A stretch of 64,000 nt of DNA from Verrucomicrobiia bacterium DG1235 (GTDB lineage Bacteria > Verrucomicrobiota > Verrucomicrobiia > Opitutales > Opitutaceae), in NCBI GenBank assembly GCA_000155695.1, contig DS990592.1:4043820-4107819 (forward strand). Direction: 5' to 3'. Shown here one piece after another: positions 28,338 through 35,300 of the stretch (the stretch's first letter is position 1; each line of letters starts with the position of its first letter). Under the pieces are notes generated by a model that was given only the letters and a program-made list of their open reading frames with translations, made no database searches and had not been told where the DNA came from. The translations under genes and the position numbers were made by a program.

Positions 28338-29255
28338 TTATTGGGAGTGGTACCAGGGGCGGTAGGGCTTGGGGACGATGAGGGCGTCGAGCTGGTCGGA
28401 GAGGCCTTGGGGCTGGGTTTTGAGTTTGGAGGCGAGGGGGGCGAGGTCGAAGGAGAGTCGGGCTTGGCGGTGGGCGAAGCGGGGGTCGTCGCCGCGTTGG
28501 GCGGCTTGGATGAGGGTTTCGGGTAGGCCGAAGTGTTTGAGGATGCGTTGTCCGATCTCGTAGCGGGAGAGGGTTTTTTGACCGGCCCAGGAGTAGACGC
28601 CTTTGAGGTCGTTGCGTTCGCAGAGCTCGACCATGGCGTCGGCGGCGTTGTCGGCGAGGCAGGGCTGGCGGTATTCGTCGGTGAAGAGGGGGGTGGGCTG
28701 GCCGGCGGCCCAGCTGGCGAAGAGGCGTTCGTGGAGGGATCGGGTGCCGGTGGGGGAGTTTCCGATGAGGAGGGGGAGGCGGAGGGTGGTGGCGAATTCG
28801 GCGGCGAGCTCGTGGACGCGGAGCTCAGAGTCGAGTTTTTGGCGGGCGTATTCATTGGGTGGGGACGGCGGTGAGTCGCGGTGGTAGATGTGGGCGGTGC
28901 CGTCGAAGACTTGTTCTGAGGAGATGTGGATGAGGGTGGCGAAGAGGTGGCGGGCGAGCAGGGCTAGTTTTTCTGGGAGGGCGACGTTGACGAGGCGGGA
29001 GTGGGTGGGCTTGGCTTCGCAGGCGGAGGGTTCGGAGATGGCGGCGCAGTTGACGATGGCGTCGGGGAAGTGTTCGAGGGTGAGGGCTTCGAGGGCGTTG
29101 AGATCGGTGAGGTCGAGGGTGCGGGTTTGGGCGAGGTCGGAGCTGGGGGCTGGGTTTTGGTGGTGGATGCCGATGACCTGGTGGCCGCGGCGCTTGGCGG
29201 AGCGGGCGAAGGCGGAGCCGAGGAGGCCGGAGGCGCCGGTGAGGAGGATTTTCAT
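28338..29255 (-). CDS. RmlD-like SDR family sugar-nucleotide reductase
   Basis: A 305-aa extended short-chain dehydrogenase of the dTDP-4-dehydrorhamnose reductase (RmlD) subfamily. The NAD(P)-binding motif GASGLLG is at residues 7-13, DAIVNCAAISEPSACE gives the conserved N-AA segment, ISSEQVFDG carries the catalytic Ser, and EYARQKLDSE has the Y-x3-K pair. It could reduce dTDP-4-keto-6-deoxysugars or a related nucleotide sugar for surface polysaccharide. The other rml genes are absent here, so it may serve another nucleotide sugar. The start is ATG 29255. Confidence 0.83.
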   Translation of the reverse strand: MKILLTGASGLLGSAFARSAKRRGHQVIGIHHQNPAPSSDLAQTRTLDLTDLNALEALTLEHFPDAIVNCAAISEPSACEAKPTHSRLVNVALPEKLALLARHLFATLIHISSEQVFDGTAHIYHRDSPPSPPNEYARQKLDSELRVHELAAEFATTLRLPLLIGNSPTGTRSLHERLFASWAAGQPTPLFTDEYRQPCLADNAADAMVELCERNDLKGVYSWAGQKTLSRYEIGQRILKHFGLPETLIQAAQRGDDPRFAHRQARLSFDLAPLASKLKTQPQGLSDQLDALIVPKPYRPWYHSQ

Positions 29256-29264
29256 GGTGGAGGT

Positions 29265-29415
29265 GCTTTTTTGACCGCGAATGAACGCTAATTTTTGAAA
29301 GGCATTCTAGGGAAGCTCGGATGAGCTTTTTGTGAGGCCGCTCTGATGAGCGGTGGGCAGTGCTTTTTTTGTGGGTTGGATTTTTTGCCCACAGATCGCA
29401 CGGATTTTCTCAGAT
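29265..29415. repeat. Intergenic repeat-like segments and paired hairpins
   Basis: The spacer between the RmlD-like and SixA-like genes holds a TGACCGCGAATGAACGCTAAT segment and a CCACAGATCGCACGGATTTT segment. Both look like pieces of the short periodic (C)ACAGAT/CGAATGAAC intergenic repeats seen in many bacteria; I recognise the style, not a specific family. Between them are two small stem-loops with the same core: AAGCTC-GGAT-GAGCTT (29313-29328) and CCGCTC-TGAT-GAGCGG (29338-29353). Confidence 0.5.
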
Positions 29416-29486
29416 GGGTTTAGCTTGGATGGGAGGTGGCTGATTGGGAGGGAAGGAATTGGAGATGAACTGAGGCTGGGTGGGGT

Positions 29487-29975
29487 TTATCTGAAGTGTT
29501 TGTGGTTGAGGTGCCATTCGATTTGCCAGGGGGTGGCTTGGGTGGCGACTTTCATGCGGGAGATGCAGAGGATGGAGGCTTTGGGGAAGATGACCCGTTG
29601 GAAGTCGCCGTTGCCGGTGAGGAGGAGGGAGGCGAGGTAGGAGAGGTTGGGCTCGTGGCCGGCGACGAGGCAGTTGTGGTTGAGGGCGTCGAGTTGAGCG
29701 GCGATGGGGCTTGGGTCCTCGCAGGGGGCGAGGCCGTCTTTTTGGGTGAGGGGGGCGGTGAGCTCGAGTCCGCTGGCGAGGACTTCGGCGGTTTCGTAGG
29801 CGCGGACGAGTCCGCTTTGCCAGATGGCGTCGACTTCGATTTGGTTTTTACCGGCGAAGGCTTTGACGAGGCGTTTGCATTGCTTGTGCCCTTTGGGACT
29901 GAGGGGGCGGAGTTCGTCGCAGGGGGCGTCGTCGAGGGCGTGGGCGTGGCGGACGAGGTAGAGATGCTGGAGCAT
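29487..29975 (-). CDS. SixA-like histidine phosphatase
   Basis: A 162-aa protein of the histidine phosphatase (phosphoglycerate mutase-like) superfamily. The catalytic RHA motif is at the very N-terminus (LYLVRHAHALD, His10) and the second catalytic His is in GHEPNLSYL (His107), which is the arrangement of SixA. In Escherichia coli, SixA removes phosphate from histidine phosphotransfer proteins. A free Hpt protein exists in this window (58971-59348), but any link is speculative. It is preceded by a heptamer repeat array and lies downstream of the OleD gene on the same strand. Confidence 0.85.
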   Translation of the reverse strand: MLQHLYLVRHAHALDDAPCDELRPLSPKGHKQCKRLVKAFAGKNQIEVDAIWQSGLVRAYETAEVLASGLELTAPLTQKDGLAPCEDPSPIAAQLDALNHNCLVAGHEPNLSYLASLLLTGNGDFQRVIFPKASILCISRMKVATQATPWQIEWHLNHKHFR

Positions 29976-29981
29976 TGGTGA

Positions 29982-30027
29982 AGTAGTGAGTAGTGAGTAG
30001 TGAGTAGTGAGGAGTGAGGAGTGAGTT
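29982..30027. repeat. Heptamer short tandem repeat array (TAGTGAG type), second copy
   Basis: About four perfect TAGTGAG units are followed by two GAGTGAG variants in the same 7-bp register, between the SixA-like and OleD genes. It is the same unit and orientation as the array at 28262-28325. Confidence 0.85.
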
Positions 30028-30035
30028 GTGGGGGG

Positions 30036-31076
30036 TTAGGGTGTGTGGGCGTGGTTGGCGAGGAGTTGGGTCATGCCTTGGGCCATGGTGATACGGGGGT
30101 GGTAGTCGAGGTCGCGGCGTGCGGCGGAGATGTCGAACCAGTGGTCTTTGGCGAGCTCGGAGGCGACGAAGCGGGTCATGGGGGGCTCGCCTTTGAGGCG
30201 GAGGAGGGTCCAGAGGAATTCCATGACGGAGCCGAGGCGGCGGGCGTTGGCGAGGGAGATACGTCGGTGGATTTTGGATACGCCGTGGTCGGTGAGGAGC
30301 TGGTTGATCCAGTCCCAGAGGACGACGGGCTCGCCGTTGGAGATGAAGTAGGCTTTTCCGCCGGGGTTGTTTTGTGGGCGGTCGAGGGCGATTTCGGCGA
30401 GGAGGTGGGCGTCGACGACGTTTTCGACGTGGGTGAGGTCGACGCGGTTTTGTCCGTCTCCGACGATGCGGAGTCGGCCGGCGCGGGCGCGTTCGAGGAC
30501 GCGGGGGACGAGGTTGGGGTCGTCGTTGCCCCAGATTAGGTGGGGGCGCAGGGCGACTGTCTTGAGGTGTCCGGGGGGCTGGTCGTGGGCGGCGAGGACG
30601 GCTTTTTCGGCGATGGCTTTGGTGGTGGGGTAGGGGCAGGGGATGTTTTCGCCGTAGGGGAGGGATTCGTCGTGGCCGGCGATGTTTCGGTCGTTGAAGA
30701 CGACGGAGGGTGTGGAGGTGTAGACGAGTTTTTTGACGGAGAAGTCTCGGCAGCCGTTGATGATGGCTTGGGTGCCTTCGACGTTGGCTTTCTGGAAGTC
30801 TTGCAGGGTGCCCCAGATACCGACTTTGGCGGCGACGTGGAAGACGATGTCCATGCCTTGGCAGGCGGAGCGGATGGCGGGGGCGTCGGCGAGGTCGGCG
30901 TAGGTCATCTCGATGCCGAGTGCTTCGATGTCGGGGCGCGGCTTGCGGCAGAGGCCGCGGACTTGGCAGCCTTGGGCGAGGAGGCGCTTGGCGAGCTTGA
31001 GGCCGACGAAGCCGCTGACGCCGGTGACGAGGACGCGGCGTGGCGGGAGGGCGGGAGGTTCGGGAATTGGTGGCAT
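30036..31076 (-). CDS. oleD: OleD-type NAD(P)-dependent 2-alkyl-3-oxoalkanoate reductase
   Basis: A 346-aa extended SDR. The cofactor motif GVSGFVG is at 19-25, YTSTPSVVF carries the catalytic Ser, and YPTTK (Y149, K153) is the active-site pair. Several stretches match OleD as I know it from Xanthomonas: DLADA, RLRIVGDGQNRVDLTHVEN, GKAYFISNGEP and LLRLKGEPPMTRF. OleD reduces the OleA condensation product to a beta-hydroxy acid in long-chain olefin biosynthesis. A convincing OleC lies at 48783-50405; OleA and OleB are not in the window. A 3-beta-hydroxysteroid dehydrogenase annotation would be the generic alternative. The start is ATG 31076. Confidence 0.82.
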   Translation of the reverse strand: MPPIPEPPALPPRRVLVTGVSGFVGLKLAKRLLAQGCQVRGLCRKPRPDIEALGIEMTYADLADAPAIRSACQGMDIVFHVAAKVGIWGTLQDFQKANVEGTQAIINGCRDFSVKKLVYTSTPSVVFNDRNIAGHDESLPYGENIPCPYPTTKAIAEKAVLAAHDQPPGHLKTVALRPHLIWGNDDPNLVPRVLERARAGRLRIVGDGQNRVDLTHVENVVDAHLLAEIALDRPQNNPGGKAYFISNGEPVVLWDWINQLLTDHGVSKIHRRISLANARRLGSVMEFLWTLLRLKGEPPMTRFVASELAKDHWFDISAARRDLDYHPRITMAQGMTQLLANHAHTP

Positions 31077-31106
31077 TTTGGGGAGAGTGGAGAGGGATGG
31101 GGGGAT

Positions 31107-31146
31107 TGTGAATTATGAATTACGAATTATGAATTAGGAATTGGGG
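31107..31146. repeat. Heptamer short tandem repeat array (GAATTAT type)
   Basis: About five units of GAATTAT and its variants GAATTAC and GAATTAG stand in a 7-bp register in the divergent spacer between the OleD gene and the next plus-strand gene. It has a different unit but the same period as the TAGTGAG arrays. Confidence 0.82.
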
Positions 31147-31224
31147 GGAGGGGGGAAGATTGGAGTGTGGGGGAGAAAGGGGTTGCTTGGTTTTTGGGGT
31201 GGTGTAGCTAGCTGTTTTTGGTCG

Positions 31225-31917
31225 ATGAAGGAAGATAGTCGGAAAGGTATTGTGAATTCGCTGATGATTGTGGGCAGGACGCGGGGCGAGGTGCGCCGGC
31301 TGGCCGCTTTCGACAAGAAGCGTCATTCGGTGCCGGATCGGGTTTGCGGGGCGACGCAGGCGTTTTTGGAGAAGCTTTGCGAGGAGGAGCTGACGGAGGA
31401 GGCGGAGGCGATTTTTCAGTCGGCGCGCGAGCATTTTGGATACAAGCGGCGGGAGATTTCCTTGAGTGTGGGCTCGGGCTTCGCGCGGCTGGATGCGAAG
31501 GATTTCGTGTTGGAGCTGCGCTATGAGCTGGATGAGGAGGATCCGGGCGACTACGTGGTCGAGATTTGCGTGCGGGAGGTGGCGAGTCGGGATTTGCTGG
31601 AGTCGGGGCCGTTTCAGGCGTCAGTGGGGAGTCGCTTTGACCGTTTGCGCTGCGGTTTGCAGGGGACGGTCTCGGTGGAGGCGGTGATTGACGCGGTGGA
31701 GGATGACGAGTCGGGGGAGACTCGGGTGGACTATCCGTCGGATTGCTCGAGTTGCACGGTGCGAATCGATGGCGTGGCTGGCGAGGTTTTCGTCGACGGG
31801 GCGATTTTGGAGGTAAGGTTTGGGAAGCTGGCTTCGGCGGCGGCTCTGATGGAGGCTTTTGATCGAATCGGCGAGTATGTTTTGGAGGCTGCTGGATTGG
31901 GTGGGTTATTGGAGTAG
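31225..31917 (+). CDS. Hypothetical protein (about 230 aa)
   Basis: I do not recognise the family. From ATG 31225 (MKEDSRKGIVNSL) the N-terminus is basic (TRGEVRRLAAFDKKRH). It is followed by a helical region, a beta-rich middle (REISLSVGSGFARLDAKDF, LELRYELDEEDPGDYVVEI) and an acidic segment with a Cys pair (DYPSDCSSC). No signal peptide or membrane segment is seen. ATG 31264 (MIVGRTRGEV) is an alternative start with a purine-rich stretch upstream. It ends 15 bp before the mini-RNase III-like gene, so the two probably form an operon. Confidence 0.68.
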   Translation: MKEDSRKGIVNSLMIVGRTRGEVRRLAAFDKKRHSVPDRVCGATQAFLEKLCEEELTEEAEAIFQSAREHFGYKRREISLSVGSGFARLDAKDFVLELRYELDEEDPGDYVVEICVREVASRDLLESGPFQASVGSRFDRLRCGLQGTVSVEAVIDAVEDDESGETRVDYPSDCSSCTVRIDGVAGEVFVDGAILEVRFGKLASAAALMEAFDRIGEYVLEAAGLGGLLE

Positions 31918-31932
31918 AGGAGCGTTTTTTTG

Positions 31933-32253
31933 ATGGAAGAACAGGAGAAGAGGACGAAGGCTTGGGTGGGGGACGCGGTTTTGGCGTTGTTCGCTCGGGA
32001 GTGGATTTTAAGGCAAACGGATATCCCGCTTGGGGAGCGGGCGACGATCTTCAAGGCGATGACGTGCAATCAGTTTCTGTCGTCTTTCGGCCAGCCGACT
32101 CAGGTGGAGGCGGACATTGGGATCGTCTATGAGAGGGAGGGTTTGGAGGCTGCGTTTGCGTATATGGAGGAGAGGCTTTTGCCTGTATTCAAGAAGCAGC
32201 GACGCAATGCGCGGCAGCAAGGCGGATGGCGGAAGCGGGCGTCGCGTCTTTGA
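31933..32253 (+). CDS. Mini-RNase III-like single-domain protein
   Basis: A 106-aa protein that fits one RNase III catalytic domain without a dsRNA-binding domain. KAWVGDAVLALFAREWIL aligns with the RNase III signature; as in Mini-III, Ala replaces the first Glu and the Asp of GDAV is kept. EADIGIVYEREGLEAAFAYME aligns with the second signature (E-A--IGA-Y---GLEAA) with the leading Glu kept. The C-terminus is strongly basic (KKQRRNARQQGGWRKR), which could bind RNA. Mini-III enzymes trim 23S rRNA ends in Bacillus; a similar role is inferred. The start is ATG 31933. The M16-like gene follows after 88 bp. Confidence 0.75.
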   Translation: MEEQEKRTKAWVGDAVLALFAREWILRQTDIPLGERATIFKAMTCNQFLSSFGQPTQVEADIGIVYEREGLEAAFAYMEERLLPVFKKQRRNARQQGGWRKRASRL

Positions 32254-32341
32254 TTCGCGAGTAGAATTATGGGCTAGGAACAGGGGAGATTGGGGGTTGT
32301 CTTCTGGTGGCGAAGACCAAGTGTGTCTTTCGTTTAATCCC

Positions 32342-35164
32342 ATGCGCTTTCAAAAGTATTATACTCCTTCCGCCTTTTTTTTCGTAATTTCGATCCTTCT
32401 TGCTTTTGCGTCTTCTGCGTTTGGGCGGAACGTTTTCGAGGGGCGTTGGCCTTTGAGACCGGAGGGTGTGCCTGCGGCTGAGGGTGAAGTTTGGGGCGAG
32501 CTGCCCAATGGCTTTCGCTATGTGGTGGTGCCGACGGACGCTCCCGGCGGGGCGGTTAGCTTTCGATTGCTAGTGGGAGCGGGTCGTGCAGAGGAGCCGA
32601 AGGGTAAGTCCGGCGTATCTTATCTTGTGCCGGAATTGTTGTTTGGGGGAACGGGGGATTTCACCCGGGAGCAGATTGTCAGCTTCGAGCTCGCCAATGG
32701 CATGAATCCTCAGTCTAGCTCTCATGCTGAGGTCGAGCTGGACTACACGGTGTATCGTATTGATTTGGAGGAGCCGGCAGAGGGCGCGTTGAAGACGGCG
32801 ATGCGCTTGCTGGGCGATTTTGCGGGGGCTTTGGAGGTCGAAGAGAAGGTTTTTGAGCAGGCGCGTTCGACCATCGAGAATCAAGCTGGCTACGGTTTGT
32901 CGCGGTTCGAACCGCAGCGGGCTCGACGAGAATTCGTGCTTCGTCGCTCGAACTTGTATTCTGAGATTGGAGACATTGCAGTTGCCGAACAGATAAAGAG
33001 CGTGAGTTCTGATGACGTGAGAGCGTATTGGGAAAATTGGTACACGCCGGATCGGATGGTTCTCGCTATTTCGGGGCTTGTGGAATCGGCTGACATTGAG
33101 GCTTGGGTGACTGAGCAGTTTGGCGGTCTTGAACCGAGCTCAGGCGCGGCTCCACTGCGGAGCCCTAGCGGGAAGTTTCGTGGGGTAGGCGATATAGAGA
33201 CGGAAAAGGCTAAAAGCGCGTTTGCTAATTTGTCGGTGAGTCATCTTAGCCATGGTCAGGACCTGTTTGATCCGGCGGCTGAGGCGCGTTATTACCGAAC
33301 GGATTTTCTTGGGCGCTACGCTCAGTTGATCGCGGTGGGGGGAAGTCGGTTCGGCGGCCCTGCTGTGGTGAAGCACGGAAGCACAGTGGCGATGTTGATA
33401 ACGCGTCGCGGCTCGGTGTTGCAGTTGCTCGAGCAGCTTGTGGACACGGACAAGGCGGTGCATCGTCTGAATCGGTATGGGATCCGCGCTCAGGAATTGG
33501 AGAAGGTGAAGTCTGACTATCTCGACTTGCGTTATCTTTACGATTCGGAGCTTGGAACAATGGCTTGGCCGGGTTTGGTGGCGGATAGGCTGGTGCGAAG
33601 CGTGGTGGACCAGGTGCCGTTTCGGCATGGCGCGGCGTTCGGGAAGTATCTTGATCGCTTGATCTCTCCGTTGACTTACGATGAAGTGTTGGGCCTTTGC
33701 GAGGAGCTCTTTGACGTGAAGAAGCTGAGCTATTTCGTGGAGCTTCCGGAGGGGTTTGGCCTGACGTCGAAGACGATCGCGAAGCGCATGAAGGGGATGC
33801 GTAAGGGGTATGACTTCACGTGGGAGCAGGCTGGCGAGGTGAAGCAGCAGTGGGATATTGACGTAGGGTTTGGCTCAGGCGGGATGGTTGAGTCGACGGA
33901 ACTAGTGCGTTTTGGAGAGTATCCAATTCTTCAGTACGAATTTTCGAATAATATTCGCTTGAATCTAATCAAGACGGATCAGTTTCCGGGGCGTGTGCGT
34001 GTGCACCTTGGTATTGGCAATGGCATGACAGGCTTGGAGAATCCGAATCCAGGGTTCAAGGCCCTGACTCGCGCGTTGTTGCCAAAGATGAAGGTCGGTG
34101 TGGGAATGCAGACTCCGACGATGAGTGAGGTAATGGAGGCGAAGGGACTCGAAAATCTGGAGGCGGGCGTGAATCTTGATCAGCTTTTTTGGTCGGCTCA
34201 TGGTCGTGACGAGTCGGATGTGGCGGATTTCATGTCGGCTCTTGTCTTGTGGATGGTGACGAGCGAATTGGACGAGGAGACGTTTACGACTGAGGTGGAG
34301 AACCTTGAGAAGTTTGTTGAGCAGAACGTAACATCGAAGGGAGCGAGGAAGGTGGACGAGCTGCTGTTCGGAAACGAGGATCGGATGCGTGTTTTTTATG
34401 ACGAGGAGGATTTGGATGCCTTGGATTTTGCTGGAATGCGGGAGTGGCTGTTTGGCGTTCGCGAGGGTGGCTACATTGAAATAACGGTGGTGGGCGATGT
34501 CGCTCCGAGGACCTTGCTGCGCGATGTGCGAAAGACTTTTGGCTCGGCTCCGGTTCGGGTTGGCAAGGTGCACCAGCCGCGGCATGCAAAACCTGTGAAA
34601 TGGGCGGATGCGGGAGTGGCTCGGGCGACTTTCGATTCGACAGTGGAAAGTGGATACGTGACGATGCTATTTCCTCAGGTTGAGGAGAAGTCGTGCGAGA
34701 ACGACATGCGGGTGAATGTGTTTCGGACTTTAATGGCGGAGCACGTGCGGAAGGCGTTGGCTGAGTATCCGCGTCTTCGCGAGAGCATTGAGGTGACTGT
34801 GATTGGCGAGCAGATGATCCCGCTTTCCAATGCCTTGAAGGTACAGCTTCGTTGTGGGAGCGATCAGGCGGAGTTGGCTGAGACGAAGTTGCGTGAAGCG
34901 GTGGAATCGTTTTCGGCCTCTCTCACGCCGGAGCTGGTCGCTGCGGCGGAGCGGAGTGTCTGGGTGGATCTTAAGCGTATCGCTCGCAACGCTTCCCAGA
35001 TGGTTTTCGTGCTGAATCAATCGCAGGGGAAGCCGAACATATTCCGCTGTGTTTTGGATGCGGTGGAGAATGGGATTTCTGCGGATTTGGAGAGGTATCA
35101 GGAGCTTGCTGCTCGTCAGTTCTCGGCGGAGAACGCTCGCGTGGTGGTAGTGATGCCGGAGTAG
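32342..35164 (+). CDS. M16 peptidase-like secreted protein with degenerate active site
   Basis: A 940-aa paralogue of the M16 peptidase at 4102-6930. ATG 32342 gives a signal peptide (MRFQKYYTPSAFFFVISILLAFASSAFG). The N-terminal M16 domain aligns well (LPNGFRYVVVPTDAPGGAVSFRLLVGAG), but where the active homologue has GIAHFLEHMAFNGT this protein has GVSYLVPELLFGGT (residues 91-104). Both zinc-binding His and the catalytic Glu are therefore replaced (Y94, P97, E98). M16_C-type regions follow. It is probably a non-catalytic partner or scaffold, like the inactive subunits of other M16 pairs. A binding role is inference. Confidence 0.88.
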   Translation: MRFQKYYTPSAFFFVISILLAFASSAFGRNVFEGRWPLRPEGVPAAEGEVWGELPNGFRYVVVPTDAPGGAVSFRLLVGAGRAEEPKGKSGVSYLVPELLFGGTGDFTREQIVSFELANGMNPQSSSHAEVELDYTVYRIDLEEPAEGALKTAMRLLGDFAGALEVEEKVFEQARSTIENQAGYGLSRFEPQRARREFVLRRSNLYSEIGDIAVAEQIKSVSSDDVRAYWENWYTPDRMVLAISGLVESADIEAWVTEQFGGLEPSSGAAPLRSPSGKFRGVGDIETEKAKSAFANLSVSHLSHGQDLFDPAAEARYYRTDFLGRYAQLIAVGGSRFGGPAVVKHGSTVAMLITRRGSVLQLLEQLVDTDKAVHRLNRYGIRAQELEKVKSDYLDLRYLYDSELGTMAWPGLVADRLVRSVVDQVPFRHGAAFGKYLDRLISPLTYDEVLGLCEELFDVKKLSYFVELPEGFGLTSKTIAKRMKGMRKGYDFTWEQAGEVKQQWDIDVGFGSGGMVESTELVRFGEYPILQYEFSNNIRLNLIKTDQFPGRVRVHLGIGNGMTGLENPNPGFKALTRALLPKMKVGVGMQTPTMSEVMEAKGLENLEAGVNLDQLFWSAHGRDESDVADFMSALVLWMVTSELDEETFTTEVENLEKFVEQNVTSKGARKVDELLFGNEDRMRVFYDEEDLDALDFAGMREWLFGVREGGYIEITVVGDVAPRTLLRDVRKTFGSAPVRVGKVHQPRHAKPVKWADAGVARATFDSTVESGYVTMLFPQVEEKSCENDMRVNVFRTLMAEHVRKALAEYPRLRESIEVTVIGEQMIPLSNALKVQLRCGSDQAELAETKLREAVESFSASLTPELVAAAERSVWVDLKRIARNASQMVFVLNQSQGKPNIFRCVLDAVENGISADLERYQELAARQFSAENARVVVVMPE

Positions 35165-35247
35165 TTTGCCGGGACTGCACCATGGAATTGGGAAAGGCGG
35201 CGCTGGCGCGCGAGCTAGACATAAGTTGACTGGATCGCATACGAAAA

Positions 35248-35269
35248 AGGCCGCTCCGAAGAGCGGCCT
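35248..35269. terminator. Bidirectional terminator between the M16-like and Na/Pi cotransporter genes
   Basis: A 9-bp perfect stem (AGGCCGCTC / GAGCGGCCT) with a CGAA tetraloop stands between convergent genes. The A run on the left serves as the T tract for the minus-strand gene; the right side has no T run. Confidence 0.78.
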
Positions 35270-35300
35270 GTAGGTGAAAAATTGATACTTCGTTTTCTGT

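Noticed and set aside
28262-31146. Tandem arrays considered as CRISPR
   Set aside because: The units are 7 bp with no spacers, and no cas genes are nearby.
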